This document shows positions 30,790-40,360 of a stretch of DNA of 64,000 bases, piece after piece (within the stretch, counting starts at the first letter, position 1; each line of letters opens with the position of its first letter). Source of the stretch: CAIZGX01 sp044239865 (lineage in GTDB: Bacteria; Bacteroidota; Bacteroidia; Flavobacteriales_D; Sanyastnellaceae); contig JBIIAO010000002.1 of assembly GCA_044239865.1 (NCBI GenBank), positions 620,001 to 684,000 of the forward strand, given 5' to 3'. The position numbers were made by a program, and so were the translations under genes. Below the pieces are notes generated by a model that was not told the origin of the DNA, made no database searches, and worked only from the letters and a program-made list of their open reading frames with translations.

Positions 30790-32382
30790 ATGAAAAAAGT
30801 ATTAGGAATATTTTGTGTTTGTGCTGCTCTTTCAACGACTGCACAAAACGCGTTAGATGCGCACGATAAGCGAAATACGTATATGAATACCATTACGGTT
30901 AAGGAGCTTAAGGAACAACTATTTATTTTAGCAGCGGATGATTTTGAGGGAAGAGAAACCAGTAAGCCGGGTCAAAAGAAGGCAGCAGCATATCTAGAGA
31001 ATTACTACGTCTCTTTGGGTTTAGAAAAAGGATCCAACACAGGTGTTCAGCAACAAAGCTTTCCTTTAAGAAAGAGAAAATTAACCTCAACTATTCTTAC
31101 TGTAAATGGAAAGAAGTATGAAAGTTCTAAAGACATATTTTCTTTAGATGGTGAGGGTTTAGAAGGAACAAAGACTTTTTCACGAATTGTTTTTGCGGGG
31201 TATGGCATAACTCAAGGACGCTACAATGACTACGATGGATTGGATGTAAAGGACGCCTTGGTTGTTGTTATGGATGGTGAGCCAAAAAACAAAAAGGGTA
31301 AATCCCTTATTTCAGGAGATATAGAGCAATTGAGCGATTGGTCGTATGATCCGGGTTTGAAGGTTGCTTTGGCTCAAGAAAACGGAGCAAAGGCAATTGT
31401 TGTTATCCGTCGTGATTACGCAACGTTTTTACCTCGTGTTAAGTTTTGGTTAGAGTCTGAAAAAATGGAGTTGATTGAAGATATGGATGTTGCTGTTGCG
31501 ACAGGAATTCCATTGATTTTCACCAACGAGAAATCTGCGAACGAGTGGTTCAATTTAGATCTTACAAAAAATTTAGATGGTTTAAAGAAGAAGAGAAAAC
31601 CGCTTTTTTCAAATAAAACCATAAGACTTTGTGAAAGAGAGGTTGAAGCTGCGTTGAATGTAAGTGTAACGGATGAAATGGTTTCCAGCGAAAATGTATT
31701 GGCTTTTATAGAAGGAAGTGATGCAGCGCTGAAGAATGAAATTGTTGTTGTGTCTGCCCACTATGACCACATTGGTATTGTGAATGGCGAGATTAACAAC
31801 GGTGCTGATGATGATGGCTCAGGAACGGTTTCGGCTATGGAAATTGCTGAGGCTTTTATTCAAGCGAAAAAAGAAGGAAACGGTCCGAAGCGCAGCATAC
31901 TAATTCTTCATGTAAGCGGCGAGGAGAAAGGGTTATTCGGAAGTGATTATTACACAAGACATCCGGTTTATCCAATGGAAAACACAGTTTGTGATTTGAA
32001 TATTGATATGATTGGTCGTGTAGACGAAGCGCACAAAGACAATGAGAAATATGTCTACTTAATTGGAAGTGATCGTTTAAGTATGGACCTGCACAACATT
32101 TCTGAAACGGTCAATAAGCAAACGTCTAACCTAGCGTTAGATTACACCTTCAATTCGGAAGACGATCCTAACCAGTTTTACTACCGCTCAGATCACTACA
32201 ACTTCGCGAAGAACAACATTCCTGTTATCTTCTATTTCAGTGGTGTTCATGAAGATTATCACCAGCCGGGCGATGACTCAGAAAAGATTCTTTACGACAA
32301 GATGTGTAGCATAGCGCAACTGGTATTTTCTACCGCTTGGGAATTGGCCAATCAGCCTGAAAGAATAAAGTTGAAGAACTAA
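30790..32382 (+). CDS. Secreted M28-family zinc peptidase
   Basis: The 530-residue protein has a signal peptide (MKKVLGIFCVCAALSTTAQ). A PA-like inserted domain occupies about residues 100-290. The M28 zinc ligands are visible: His in VVVSAHYDHIG, Asp in NGADDDGSGT, the Glu pair in HVSGEEKGLFG, Asp in DLNIDMIG, and the last His in YFSGVHEDYHQPGDD. It should be an aminopeptidase of the periplasm or cell surface. No type IX C-terminal sorting domain is evident. Its stop interlocks with that of the convergent ligase gene. Confidence 0.92.
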   Translation: MKKVLGIFCVCAALSTTAQNALDAHDKRNTYMNTITVKELKEQLFILAADDFEGRETSKPGQKKAAAYLENYYVSLGLEKGSNTGVQQQSFPLRKRKLTSTILTVNGKKYESSKDIFSLDGEGLEGTKTFSRIVFAGYGITQGRYNDYDGLDVKDALVVVMDGEPKNKKGKSLISGDIEQLSDWSYDPGLKVALAQENGAKAIVVIRRDYATFLPRVKFWLESEKMELIEDMDVAVATGIPLIFTNEKSANEWFNLDLTKNLDGLKKKRKPLFSNKTIRLCEREVEAALNVSVTDEMVSSENVLAFIEGSDAALKNEIVVVSAHYDHIGIVNGEINNGADDDGSGTVSAMEIAEAFIQAKKEGNGPKRSILILHVSGEEKGLFGSDYYTRHPVYPMENTVCDLNIDMIGRVDEAHKDNEKYVYLIGSDRLSMDLHNISETVNKQTSNLALDYTFNSEDDPNQFYYRSDHYNFAKNNIPVIFYFSGVHEDYHQPGDDSEKILYDKMCSIAQLVFSTAWELANQPERIKLKN

Positions 32383-33824
32383 CCTTCTTCTCTCGGAAGG
32401 AAGAAAAAGAATGTACTGAAAAACGCAAAGAAAGCCACACCTGGTTGCGTTGTAAGGGTGTCTTCCGTGAGGCAAGATAAAAAGGCAAGCATTACAAAGG
32501 CTAAAGCAATTTCACTGTTGCTTGCTTGTTTCCACATGAAATAGAAATAAAGAAGGAAGGAGATAATTGCCGCTAGTCCTGCCGCTATCCAATACGATAG
32601 AAATTGGTTATGAACGGCGTGCTGAACCTTTTCATCTAAAGCAGGTGAAGTTTCCTTGTAAGTTTCAGTATACGCAGATTTCACATTTCCCTGGCCCACA
32701 CCAAGAAGAAGATTTCTTTCAATAATAAACTTCGCAGCTTTGTAATACTCTAAACGTTGAAAAACGGAATGACCACTCGGGTTTTCGCCGCTAAGAAAGG
32801 ATTGGTATTCAAAAACGATTTGATGCCAACGTTTTTCTAATGCGTTCCAATGTGGTTCATTGCAGTTGGTGTAGCCGGCTAAAATGTTTGAAATATCACT
32901 GTCGGATAATTGCTGAACACCGGCTGCATCTTTTGTTAGCCCCCTGCTTGCTAAGTAGCGAATGAGAGTTGTTTGGACAAGCTGTCCCCTCGCGTCTTTT
33001 TGAAGTATGGGGTGGTTTGTGCGCGCCAACCAAGCGCTATCTAGTTCTAAGGGAGTAATGTTCACGAAAACACGGTTTCCATTTTCCGTTTGGAAACTGT
33101 TTGATTGGTTGAATTGTGAGAGAAAGAAAAGTAAAATTGAAGTTAAGGCGAGTGTAGTTCCAGCTACAATGAATTTGTTCCGTTTCGATTTTGAGGCGAA
33201 AAGAAGAACAACTAAGACAATTAAAAATCCCCATCCGGTTAATGTTCCAACAAAGAAGAAAAAGCAACAGACCACAACGATAAGTGCAATTTTTAAATAC
33301 ACAGGAACAACACAAGGCCCTCTCCAGACCGCAATAAGAGCCAATACAGCCATTAAACTGAATCTAATGTGCGAGATGAACAACGAAGCGTCACGAGGCT
33401 CTTGAAGGGGGAATTTCACAACAGCATAGGAAACGCAAATAAGTGCGGCAACCCCCACTGAGGAGAAGAATACCTTCCAAATAAAATTTTCATTCGATGT
33501 GGAAAGGGGAGAGAGATTTTGTAAAAACAATGGAGCAAGAACCAATGGCAGCAGCGTCTTTATTTCTTTGAACACGGATGTGTTGTCTCCACCACGGAAA
33601 AATCCAAGAAGCAAAAGTGTCCAAACAAGAAGGAAGCTCAAGTAAATAGGATTTCGCAAAACAGGAAGCAATAGAAATTTCTTTTTCTGAATAGCGACAA
33701 CAACTGAAACAAAAAGTAGAAAGAACATAGCAACAGACATTCCTAAATTCCAAAGCGGCAGCATGCACGCCCATAAGGCTAGAGCTGCTAATTGTGTTTT
33801 AGGATGACTGAAGAATTTCAGCAC
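32379..33824 (-). CDS. O-antigen ligase/polymerase family membrane protein
   Basis: The 481-residue protein has many hydrophobic segments (about 12) and one large polar loop (about residues 250-370) containing the GVGQGNVKSAY motif near 385, as in the Wzy_C/WaaL ligase family. Such proteins join glycan to lipid A core or other carriers in the periplasm. The exact acceptor is unknown. It ends 3 bp past an overlapping stop with the convergent M28 gene and starts 3 bp after the downstream end of the S41 protease gene, so it belongs to the same minus-strand run. Confidence 0.75.
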   Translation of the reverse strand: MLKFFSHPKTQLAALALWACMLPLWNLGMSVAMFFLLFVSVVVAIQKKKFLLLPVLRNPIYLSFLLVWTLLLLGFFRGGDNTSVFKEIKTLLPLVLAPLFLQNLSPLSTSNENFIWKVFFSSVGVAALICVSYAVVKFPLQEPRDASLFISHIRFSLMAVLALIAVWRGPCVVPVYLKIALIVVVCCFFFFVGTLTGWGFLIVLVVLLFASKSKRNKFIVAGTTLALTSILLFFLSQFNQSNSFQTENGNRVFVNITPLELDSAWLARTNHPILQKDARGQLVQTTLIRYLASRGLTKDAAGVQQLSDSDISNILAGYTNCNEPHWNALEKRWHQIVFEYQSFLSGENPSGHSVFQRLEYYKAAKFIIERNLLLGVGQGNVKSAYTETYKETSPALDEKVQHAVHNQFLSYWIAAGLAAIISFLLYFYFMWKQASNSEIALAFVMLAFLSCLTEDTLTTQPGVAFFAFFSTFFFFLPREEG

Positions 33825-33827
33825 GGC

Positions 33828-35495
33828 TTATTTTTTTTCGGTGCCAGCTGGTCCAGCAAGAATGGTTGAATAGTTCTTTTGAAAAACTTCATGCGAAGCA
33901 CGAATCAAAGGATCGTTGGTTAACGATTGTTTAATAGCAGCCGAACGGAAGTAATACATCTCCACAATTTTCGCTTCAATGCGTGGGGTTATTTCTGCTT
34001 GAAGCTGCATTAGATTGCTTTCGAGAGCCGTAGAAATAGCGATTTGTAAATTGGATAGTTGATCTTTTAAGGCCGGGTTAACAGTAGATTGATGGGTTAA
34101 TTCTTCTTCTAACTTATCGAGATGTTCAAACCAAGTGGGAACAAAGTCTTTTGCATTTGTCTTCGCGAATTGAACGAAATCAGAGTAGTCTTTTGATGAA
34201 ATTGAAAAATTTCCGGCAGAATCAATAGACGCGTGTGTTTTCTTGAACTCAACTCCAAATCTGAAGTAAATCAAATTCTTCTGAAGTTGTGAAAGGACTT
34301 CTTTTGATGCGCTAGGGCTGATAACAACATCAGGATAAATGCCGCTTCCGTCTTTCACGGGTCTTCCGTGTGTGGTGTAGAATGTTCTGATTTTTGTGGT
34401 ATCTATTTGTGTAGCGTGCCCGTCTTTTTTGTTGGCATAGTCTAGCTTTTGAATGCATCTTCCGCTGGGGGTATAATACTTCGCTACAGTGACCTTCATT
34501 TTAGCATTGTAAGATAAATCTAACGTTTGCTGAACCAATCCCTTTCCAAAAGACGGAACACCAACAATAACAGCTCGGTCTAGGTCCTGAAGACTTCCGC
34601 TTACAATTTCAGAGGCGGAAGCAGACATCTCGTCGACCAAAACAACGAGTGGAATGCTCAAATCTAACGGGTCGTATTGAGCAATGTAAACTTGTTTCCA
34701 GGACTCTGTCTTTCCCATTGTGCGGGTGATTTCCGTTCCTTTCGGGACAAAGAAGTTTACTATTTTAACAGCTTCATTCAACAAGCCTCCGCCATTTCCA
34801 CGCAGGTCGAGAATGAGTTTGTTCATGCCCTTTCCTTTTAACGAGGTGAAACTGTTCTTCACATCGTCTGATGCGGTTTGCGTGAACTCGTCGAGTTTAA
34901 TGTATCCAACATTGTTTTCCAATAATTGGAAGTGAGGAACATCGGGAGTTTTAATGCTTTCGCGAGTTACGGCTAATTCAACGGCTGAGTTTTTTCCAAG
35001 ATGCAGAACAGTAAGATTAACAACGCTTCCTGGCGTTCCGGTAAGCCCGTCTTCGAGATTGTCTAAATCAATTCCGTCAATAGATTTTCCGCCGATGTGG
35101 GTAATGATATCTCCCGCACGAAGTCCGGATTTATAGGCGGGAAACGATTCAAAGACTTCAAGGACAGTGTTTCTTCCGTTTACTAAATCTACGCGAGCAC
35201 CCACTCCGCCATACATTCCGGTTTGAAGATACATTGCGTCTTCGATTCGGGATTCGGGGTAATAAACGGTATAGGGGTCTAAGGAAGCCAACATGCCATT
35301 AAGGGCAGTATTGACAAGGTTTCCAGGCGCAGCCTCTTCCACATATAATTGATCAAGTTGACGAAAGACATCTGTAAAGATTTCGAGGTTTTTTACAACT
35401 TCAAAATAGTTTGTAGACGCTGCGGGCTGAGCGAAAGAAGAAAAAGAAGAAAGTGATAGAAGAAAGAAGAAAAGAGTATGCTTAAGTATTTTCAT
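33828..35495 (-). CDS. S41-family carboxy-terminal processing protease (first)
   Basis: The 555-residue protein has a signal peptide (MKILKHTLFFFLLSLSSFSSFAQ), then a PDZ domain (about 95-180; GGVGARVDLVNGRNTVL, AGDIITHIGG), and an S41 catalytic domain. The Ser nucleophile is in SASASEIVSG (about 291-300) and the general base Lys in PSFGKGLVQQ (about 316-325). It cleaves C-termini of periplasmic or secreted proteins. Its 5' end overlaps rnpA by 14 bp. A paralogue lies on the other side of rnpA. Confidence 0.93.
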   Translation of the reverse strand: MKILKHTLFFFLLSLSSFSSFAQPAASTNYFEVVKNLEIFTDVFRQLDQLYVEEAAPGNLVNTALNGMLASLDPYTVYYPESRIEDAMYLQTGMYGGVGARVDLVNGRNTVLEVFESFPAYKSGLRAGDIITHIGGKSIDGIDLDNLEDGLTGTPGSVVNLTVLHLGKNSAVELAVTRESIKTPDVPHFQLLENNVGYIKLDEFTQTASDDVKNSFTSLKGKGMNKLILDLRGNGGGLLNEAVKIVNFFVPKGTEITRTMGKTESWKQVYIAQYDPLDLSIPLVVLVDEMSASASEIVSGSLQDLDRAVIVGVPSFGKGLVQQTLDLSYNAKMKVTVAKYYTPSGRCIQKLDYANKKDGHATQIDTTKIRTFYTTHGRPVKDGSGIYPDVVISPSASKEVLSQLQKNLIYFRFGVEFKKTHASIDSAGNFSISSKDYSDFVQFAKTNAKDFVPTWFEHLDKLEEELTHQSTVNPALKDQLSNLQIAISTALESNLMQLQAEITPRIEAKIVEMYYFRSAAIKQSLTNDPLIRASHEVFQKNYSTILAGPAGTEKK

Positions 35496-35886
35496 TTGTG
35501 GAAAGCTCGTGGTTTGTAACAGAAATTAGTTGTCGTATAAGGTACTTTATTTTTTGCTCCACATAGTCATAATCGGGAATGCGGTTACCCGTAAAGATAA
35601 AGGCTAACGATAATTTTTCACCCTTGTTGTTGAGGTGGTCATAAAGCGGTTGTTTTTCTTTTCGATAGACCTCTTTTATGAGTCGCTTTATTCTATTTCG
35701 ATCATGCGCTCTTGCGAAACGACGCTTTGGCGCGGTGAAAAGGGCTTGCACCGGAAATTCTGAAACCTCTACCGACGGGTGATACAAGCAAATGATGGCA
35801 GGCGTTTTAATGCTTTTTCCTTGAGCGTAAAGCGACTCTATTGCTTTTTTTTTATAGAGGCGTTCCTGTTTGGAAAGCGTAACCAT
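35482..35886 (-). CDS. rnpA: Ribonuclease P protein component
   Basis: RnpA binds the RNase P RNA and helps it trim tRNA 5' leaders. The 134-residue protein shows the conserved RNR motif in FARAHDRNRIKRLIKEVYR (about 57-75) and the usual basic N-terminal strand. In most bacteria rpmH precedes rnpA near oriC; here no rpmH adjoins, and rnpA instead sits between two S41 protease genes, overlapping one by 14 bp and the other by 1 bp. This arrangement implies translation coupling. Confidence 0.94.
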   Translation of the reverse strand: MVTLSKQERLYKKKAIESLYAQGKSIKTPAIICLYHPSVEVSEFPVQALFTAPKRRFARAHDRNRIKRLIKEVYRKEKQPLYDHLNNKGEKLSLAFIFTGNRIPDYDYVEQKIKYLIRQLISVTNHELSTNENT

Positions 35887-37520
35887 TAGTTATGGAAGAA
35901 GTAAGAATTGTAGTTTTTAGAAATCTCTACCGCCTTCAGCAATTCGGGATCTGCTGTATTCATAATTCGAATCATGGCATTTTCATCGAATAACGCGCGT
36001 GCGATTTGCGCTTTAAAACGAAGTGAACATTGAGACTTAAGTTTTGCTACTTCCGCTTTGGTATAAAGAATATTATTTTCTTTCGCGGAAAGAAGGGTTT
36101 TCTCTAAAAGGGCTTCTTCTGTTTTGTAATTTTTTTGATAGAGATCGAACGATTTCCAATTGGAAAGTGCGGGTCTATTTTGATCTACATAATCGAAGCA
36201 TAAGTGTCTTAAGATTCCCGAATTAATGATGTCGATGAGTGCGAATGATGTGGAGGTAGAATCAAAAGGAATGAAGACATCTGGTGTTATTCCACCTCCC
36301 CCGTATACCACGCGGCCTGAAGGAGTAAAGAATTTCAACGAATCAACATGAGAGATTTTTTCTTGATTGAACAATTCACCACTGAGCCAACGTTGGTGTG
36401 TTTCGTTGAAGTATTTAGAAGAGTCGCCATAAGGTTTTTGAATGCATCTTCCGGTAGGGGTGTAATAGCGCGCGGTGGTTAATCGAAGAGCGCTATTGTC
36501 GGGCAATTCAATTTCACTTTGAACCAACCCCTTTCCGAACGAACGTCTTCCAACGACAATTGCTCGGTCCCAATCTTGAAGGGCACCCGCAACAATTTCG
36601 CTAGCGGAAGCGCTGTACTCGTCGATAAGAACCGTAACTTGAATATCTGCAAACGACCCGCGTTTCTGTGTGTTGTAATCGTTTCGGCCGGTGTGCGTAC
36701 CCGATGTGTAAACCATTAAACGGTCTTTTTCTAAGAATTCTTCAGCGATGCTTGTTGCCTGATCGAGCAGCCCACCACCGTTTCCACGCAGGTCTAGAAT
36801 AAGTTTGTTGCACCCCTGATTTTTAAGTGCGTTACCAGCGCTTAAGAATTCGTTGTAGGTTGTTTTCGCGAAGCGGTCTATTTTGATATAACCCAATCCT
36901 TCTTCAACTTTATAGAATGAAGCGACACTTGGAAGTGGCAACGAACCTCTTTCTACATTGAAATTCAGATATTCTTTTTTTCTAAGAACACTAATGTTCA
37001 CAACGCTTCCAGCATCACCCTTCAACATTTTCATAACACCGTCGTTGTTCAATGATTTTCCGGAAATATCTTTTCCATCTACTTGAACAATGCGGTCGCC
37101 GGACTGAATTCCCGCGCGGAAACTTGGTCCAAATGGAACAACGCGATTCACCATGAGTGAGTCTCGAAGAATTAAAAATTCTACTCCCACACCTTCGTAA
37201 GAACCAGACATTTCTTCTTTAGCCTTGGCGTAGTCTTCAGGATTTAAGTAATAACTATGTGGATCTAAATTTTTAAGAATAGATGCAATGGCATCGTCAA
37301 TGATTTTCTTTTTATCTACACTGTCTACGTAGTTGTCTTCAATGAAATCAATAAGACTGACAAGCTTGTTTGGATTATCTTCTTTACCGGTTTTTATAGT
37401 AAGAAGATTTTTGTCGGCAAGAAGAGTACCTATAAGAATTCCAGCAATTAATACAAAAGCATAATACAATGGCTGTAAAGGCGATTTGCCAGATTTTTCG
37501 TTTTGTATTTCTTCAGACAT
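35886..37520 (-). CDS. S41-family carboxy-terminal processing protease (second)
   Basis: The 544-residue protein has an N-terminal membrane anchor (about 17-36) instead of a cleaved signal. A PDZ domain follows (about 85-175; SGDRIVQVDGKDISG) and then the S41 core, with Ser in SASASEIVAG and Lys in RSFGKGLVQS. It is clearly related to the first S41 protein, sharing the order of motifs and the LILDLRGNGGGLL segment. It opens the minus-strand run and its stop overlaps the rnpA start by 1 bp. Confidence 0.93.
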   Translation of the reverse strand: MSEEIQNEKSGKSPLQPLYYAFVLIAGILIGTLLADKNLLTIKTGKEDNPNKLVSLIDFIEDNYVDSVDKKKIIDDAIASILKNLDPHSYYLNPEDYAKAKEEMSGSYEGVGVEFLILRDSLMVNRVVPFGPSFRAGIQSGDRIVQVDGKDISGKSLNNDGVMKMLKGDAGSVVNISVLRKKEYLNFNVERGSLPLPSVASFYKVEEGLGYIKIDRFAKTTYNEFLSAGNALKNQGCNKLILDLRGNGGGLLDQATSIAEEFLEKDRLMVYTSGTHTGRNDYNTQKRGSFADIQVTVLIDEYSASASEIVAGALQDWDRAIVVGRRSFGKGLVQSEIELPDNSALRLTTARYYTPTGRCIQKPYGDSSKYFNETHQRWLSGELFNQEKISHVDSLKFFTPSGRVVYGGGGITPDVFIPFDSTSTSFALIDIINSGILRHLCFDYVDQNRPALSNWKSFDLYQKNYKTEEALLEKTLLSAKENNILYTKAEVAKLKSQCSLRFKAQIARALFDENAMIRIMNTADPELLKAVEISKNYNSYFFHN

Positions 37521-37550
37521 GCTTTTTATTTCGAAGTGGAAAAGATAACA

Positions 37551-37988
37551 TTATTCTGGCAATTCTCGCTGAACTACTTCTACCCCAGAATTTCTTAAAA
37601 AATCTATCGCTGTTGTGTCTTTGTATGCGTTTAAGTAGACCATTCGGGTAATTCCCGATTGAAGAATAAGTTTACAGCAGTCTTTACAAGGACTGAGTGT
37701 TATGTATAATGTTGAACCGTGAGCGTTATTTGTAGACTTCGCAACCTTGAGAATAGCATTGGCTTCAGCGTGTAAGACGTACCAATGGGTTTCGCCTTCA
37801 TCGTTTTCACATGTATTTGGAAACCCGCTTGGCGTGCCGTTGTATCCGTCTGAAATAATGACTCCATTTTTAACAAGCAGCGCCGCCACTTGTTTGCGTG
37901 TGCAATGCGAAAGTTTAGCCCATTCTTTGGCCATGCGCAAGTACGCGAGGTCGTACCTCAGTTGCTTTTGCTCTTCAGCTGTGGGCAT
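37551..37988 (-). CDS. dCMP deaminase (ComEB-like)
   Basis: The 145-residue cytoplasmic enzyme deaminates dCMP to dUMP for dTTP synthesis. The zinc and catalytic motifs are HAE at residues 73-75 and PCKDC at 100-104, and the N-terminal RKQVAALLVKNG and substrate-side GYNGTPSGFPNTC match the family. An S41 protease gene follows 30 bp downstream. Deoxycytidylate is the usual substrate; related free-base deaminases are less likely from the length. Confidence 0.92.
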   Translation of the reverse strand: MPTAEEQKQLRYDLAYLRMAKEWAKLSHCTRKQVAALLVKNGVIISDGYNGTPSGFPNTCENDEGETHWYVLHAEANAILKVAKSTNNAHGSTLYITLSPCKDCCKLILQSGITRMVYLNAYKDTTAIDFLRNSGVEVVQRELPE

Positions 37989-38011
37989 GGAAAAAGTCTA
38001 AGATAGAGAAA

Positions 38012-38233
38012 TTAATATTCGTCTTCGTTGAAGAAGAAATCCTCTTTAGTAGGGTAGTCTGGCCAAATGTCTTCGATGCTTTCGAAAACCTCTTCTTCGT
38101 CTTCTAATTGCTGAAGGTTTTCAACAACTTCCAACGGTGCTCCTGCACGCATGGCGTAATCGATTAATTCTTCTTTTGTTGCAGGCCAAGGTGCGTCTTC
38201 GAGATATGAGGCCAATTCTAAAGTCCAGTACAT
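38012..38233 (-). CDS. DUF2795 domain-containing protein
   Basis: The 73-residue acidic protein matches DUF2795: an N-terminal LASYLEDAPWPATKEELIDYA helix pair (about 7-27; this is one run of the family motif), then GAPLEVVENLQQL, and a very acidic tail. Function is unknown, but the fold suggests nucleic-acid or protein binding. It lies 23 bp upstream of the dCMP deaminase gene on the same strand. Confidence 0.85.
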   Translation of the reverse strand: MYWTLELASYLEDAPWPATKEELIDYAMRAGAPLEVVENLQQLEDEEEVFESIEDIWPDYPTKEDFFFNEDEY

Positions 38234-38302
38234 AGTATTAACGCTTAAAGGTTTTTAACGTTTTGCGAATATAACATTTTTGAGCACGCACGCAAGAAAT
38301 CA

Positions 38303-39325
38303 TTATTTCGTGAGCTTCGGCATGCGCCCTTTCTTATAAACGTTGCGGACTACAGGCGTTTTCTTACGTAGTTCTTTTTGCTCTTCTTCACTCAAATGAG
38401 TGATGTTTTGACACTGTTCAGAGCAACAATTCTCGTATTTCTCTTTGCATGTGTGGCATTGAATGAACAGAATGTGACAGCCCAAGTTCAAACAATTGGT
38501 GTGATGATCGAAGGGTTCTCCGCACTGATGACACGTTGCAATAACCTCATCTGAGATCCGTTCAGCAAGGCGTTCGTCGAATACAAAGTTCACACCTTTG
38601 AATTTAATGTCGAGATTATTCGCTTTCGCATCGCGAGTATATTTAATGATTCCACCTTCGAGGTGATAGACATTTTCAAACCCTTTGTGTTTCATGTAAG
38701 CCGAAGCTTTTTCACAACGAATACCGCCGGTGCAATACATGAGCACTTTTTTGTCTTTGTCGTTTTGAAGAATATCTTCCACCACCTGAAGCTCTTCGCG
38801 AAAGGTGTCTACATCGGGACAAATGGCGCCTTCGAAATGGCCCACCTCACTTTCGTAATGGTTTCGCATGTCTACAACTACGGTATTTGGATCAGAGAGT
38901 TGTTGATTCCACTCGTCTGCAGTCAAGTATTTACCGGTGTTCGACGGATCGAAATTTGGATCTTCAATTCCGTCTGCAACGATTTTATTTCGAAGTTTAA
39001 CTTTCAAGGCATAGAATGATTTTCCCTCGTCAACAGCGGTGTTCAGACGAATGCCGTTTAGGAAATCTATGGTGAAAAGATCTTCAACAAACGTTTCGAA
39101 ATTTTCAGTTGGAACTGAAATTTGCGCATTAATTCCCTCGGACGCTATATACGTTCTTCCAAGTACACTTAGCTCGTTCCAACGTGCAAAAAGCCCGTCG
39201 CGAAAGCCTTGCGGATCTTTAATTTGATGGTATTTGTAAAATGAAACTGTTGTTCGCGGAGTGCTGTCTGCGAGCATCCGTTGGCGCAGGACGCGCTTAT
39301 CTTCTGTGTTGTATAATTTTTTCAC
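38303..39325 (-). CDS. trhO: tRNA uridine(34) hydroxylase TrhO (UPF0176, rhodanese domain)
   Basis: TrhO makes 5-hydroxyuridine at position 34 of tRNA with oxygen. The 340-residue protein has the UPF0176 N-terminal acylphosphatase-like domain (about 20-120), a rhodanese domain with the active Cys in MYCTGGIRCEKA (about 195-206), and a C-terminal Cys-rich region (about 265-310; CHQCGEP, CHTCKEKYENCC) that can bind zinc. The length is normal for Bacteroidota members. It lies 47 bp downstream of dusB, another tRNA modification gene, on the same strand. Confidence 0.9.
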   Translation of the reverse strand: MKKLYNTEDKRVLRQRMLADSTPRTTVSFYKYHQIKDPQGFRDGLFARWNELSVLGRTYIASEGINAQISVPTENFETFVEDLFTIDFLNGIRLNTAVDEGKSFYALKVKLRNKIVADGIEDPNFDPSNTGKYLTADEWNQQLSDPNTVVVDMRNHYESEVGHFEGAICPDVDTFREELQVVEDILQNDKDKKVLMYCTGGIRCEKASAYMKHKGFENVYHLEGGIIKYTRDAKANNLDIKFKGVNFVFDERLAERISDEVIATCHQCGEPFDHHTNCLNLGCHILFIQCHTCKEKYENCCSEQCQNITHLSEEEQKELRKKTPVVRNVYKKGRMPKLTK

Positions 39326-39372
39326 CTGAACAAGTATAGATTATTCTAGATGCTGCAAAGTTAAACTTGAAA

Positions 39373-40350
39373 TTAGATTTCAAACTGAGTTATGTCATCC
39401 AACTTTTTTCGAATGAAATCAATATCCATAGAGGTTACTAATTCCATTCGGAAAGGCTTGAAGTTTGGAATTCCTTTGAAGTAGTTGGTATAGTGTCTTC
39501 TCATTTCGAGAATACCGAGTTTATCACCTTTCCAACGAAGAGAAAATTCGAAATGACTTTTACATGCCTCAACTCGCTCGGCGATGGTCGGAGGGGGAAG
39601 CAATTCCTGTGTTTTGAAGTAATGCTTAATCTCTCGGAATATCCACGGATAACCAATGCTGGCTCGGCCAACCATGATTCCATCAACGCCGTATTTATTT
39701 TTGTATTCCCACGCTTTTTCAGGAGAGTCGATATCGCCGTTTCCGAAGATGGGAATATGAATGCGCGGGTTTTCTTTAATCTTCGCAATAAGTTCCCAAT
39801 TGGCTTCTCCTTTATACATCTGCACACGCGTTCTTCCGTGAACAGTGAGCGCGTGAATACCAATGTCTTGAAGGCGTTCAGCAACTTCTTCAATGTTCTT
39901 CGAACCTTCGTCCCACCCTAAACGTGTTTTTACAGTAACCGGAAGTTTGGTCGCTTTCACAACAGCGTCGGTCATGGCTATCATTTTCGGAATGTTCTGT
40001 AAAATGCCCGCCCCCGCTCCTTTACAGGTGACTTTCGAAACTGGACAACCGTAGTTGATGTCTAAGAGATTTGGATTTACTGACTCTATGATTTCGGCAC
40101 TTTTCACCATGGATTCAATTTCACTTCCGAAAATTTGAACTCCAATGGGTCTTTCGTATTCGAAGATGTCGAGCTTCATTCTGCTTTTTACAGCATCGCG
40201 AATAAGTCCTTCACTGCTAATAAATTCGGTATACATAAGATCCACGCCCTGCTCTTTGCAGACCATGCGGAAGGGCGGATCGCTCACATCTTCCATGGGA
40301 GCGAGCAGCAGCGGAAATTCAGGAAGTTCAATATCACCAATCTTTACCAC
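39373..40350 (-). CDS. dusB: tRNA dihydrouridine synthase
   Basis: This FMN enzyme reduces uridine to dihydrouridine in tRNA. The 325-residue protein has a TIM barrel start LPEFPLLLAPMEDVSD (about 8-23), the active Cys in NYGCPVSKV (about 98-106), and the KTRLGW and HGRTRVQMYKG phosphate and tRNA blocks. It resembles DusB more than DusA or DusC. It is followed by trhO, and frr and pyrH precede it, so tRNA modification and translation genes cluster here. Confidence 0.92.
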   Translation of the reverse strand: MVKIGDIELPEFPLLLAPMEDVSDPPFRMVCKEQGVDLMYTEFISSEGLIRDAVKSRMKLDIFEYERPIGVQIFGSEIESMVKSAEIIESVNPNLLDINYGCPVSKVTCKGAGAGILQNIPKMIAMTDAVVKATKLPVTVKTRLGWDEGSKNIEEVAERLQDIGIHALTVHGRTRVQMYKGEANWELIAKIKENPRIHIPIFGNGDIDSPEKAWEYKNKYGVDGIMVGRASIGYPWIFREIKHYFKTQELLPPPTIAERVEACKSHFEFSLRWKGDKLGILEMRRHYTNYFKGIPNFKPFRMELVTSMDIDFIRKKLDDITQFEI

Positions 40351-40360
40351 GTGTTTGGGT

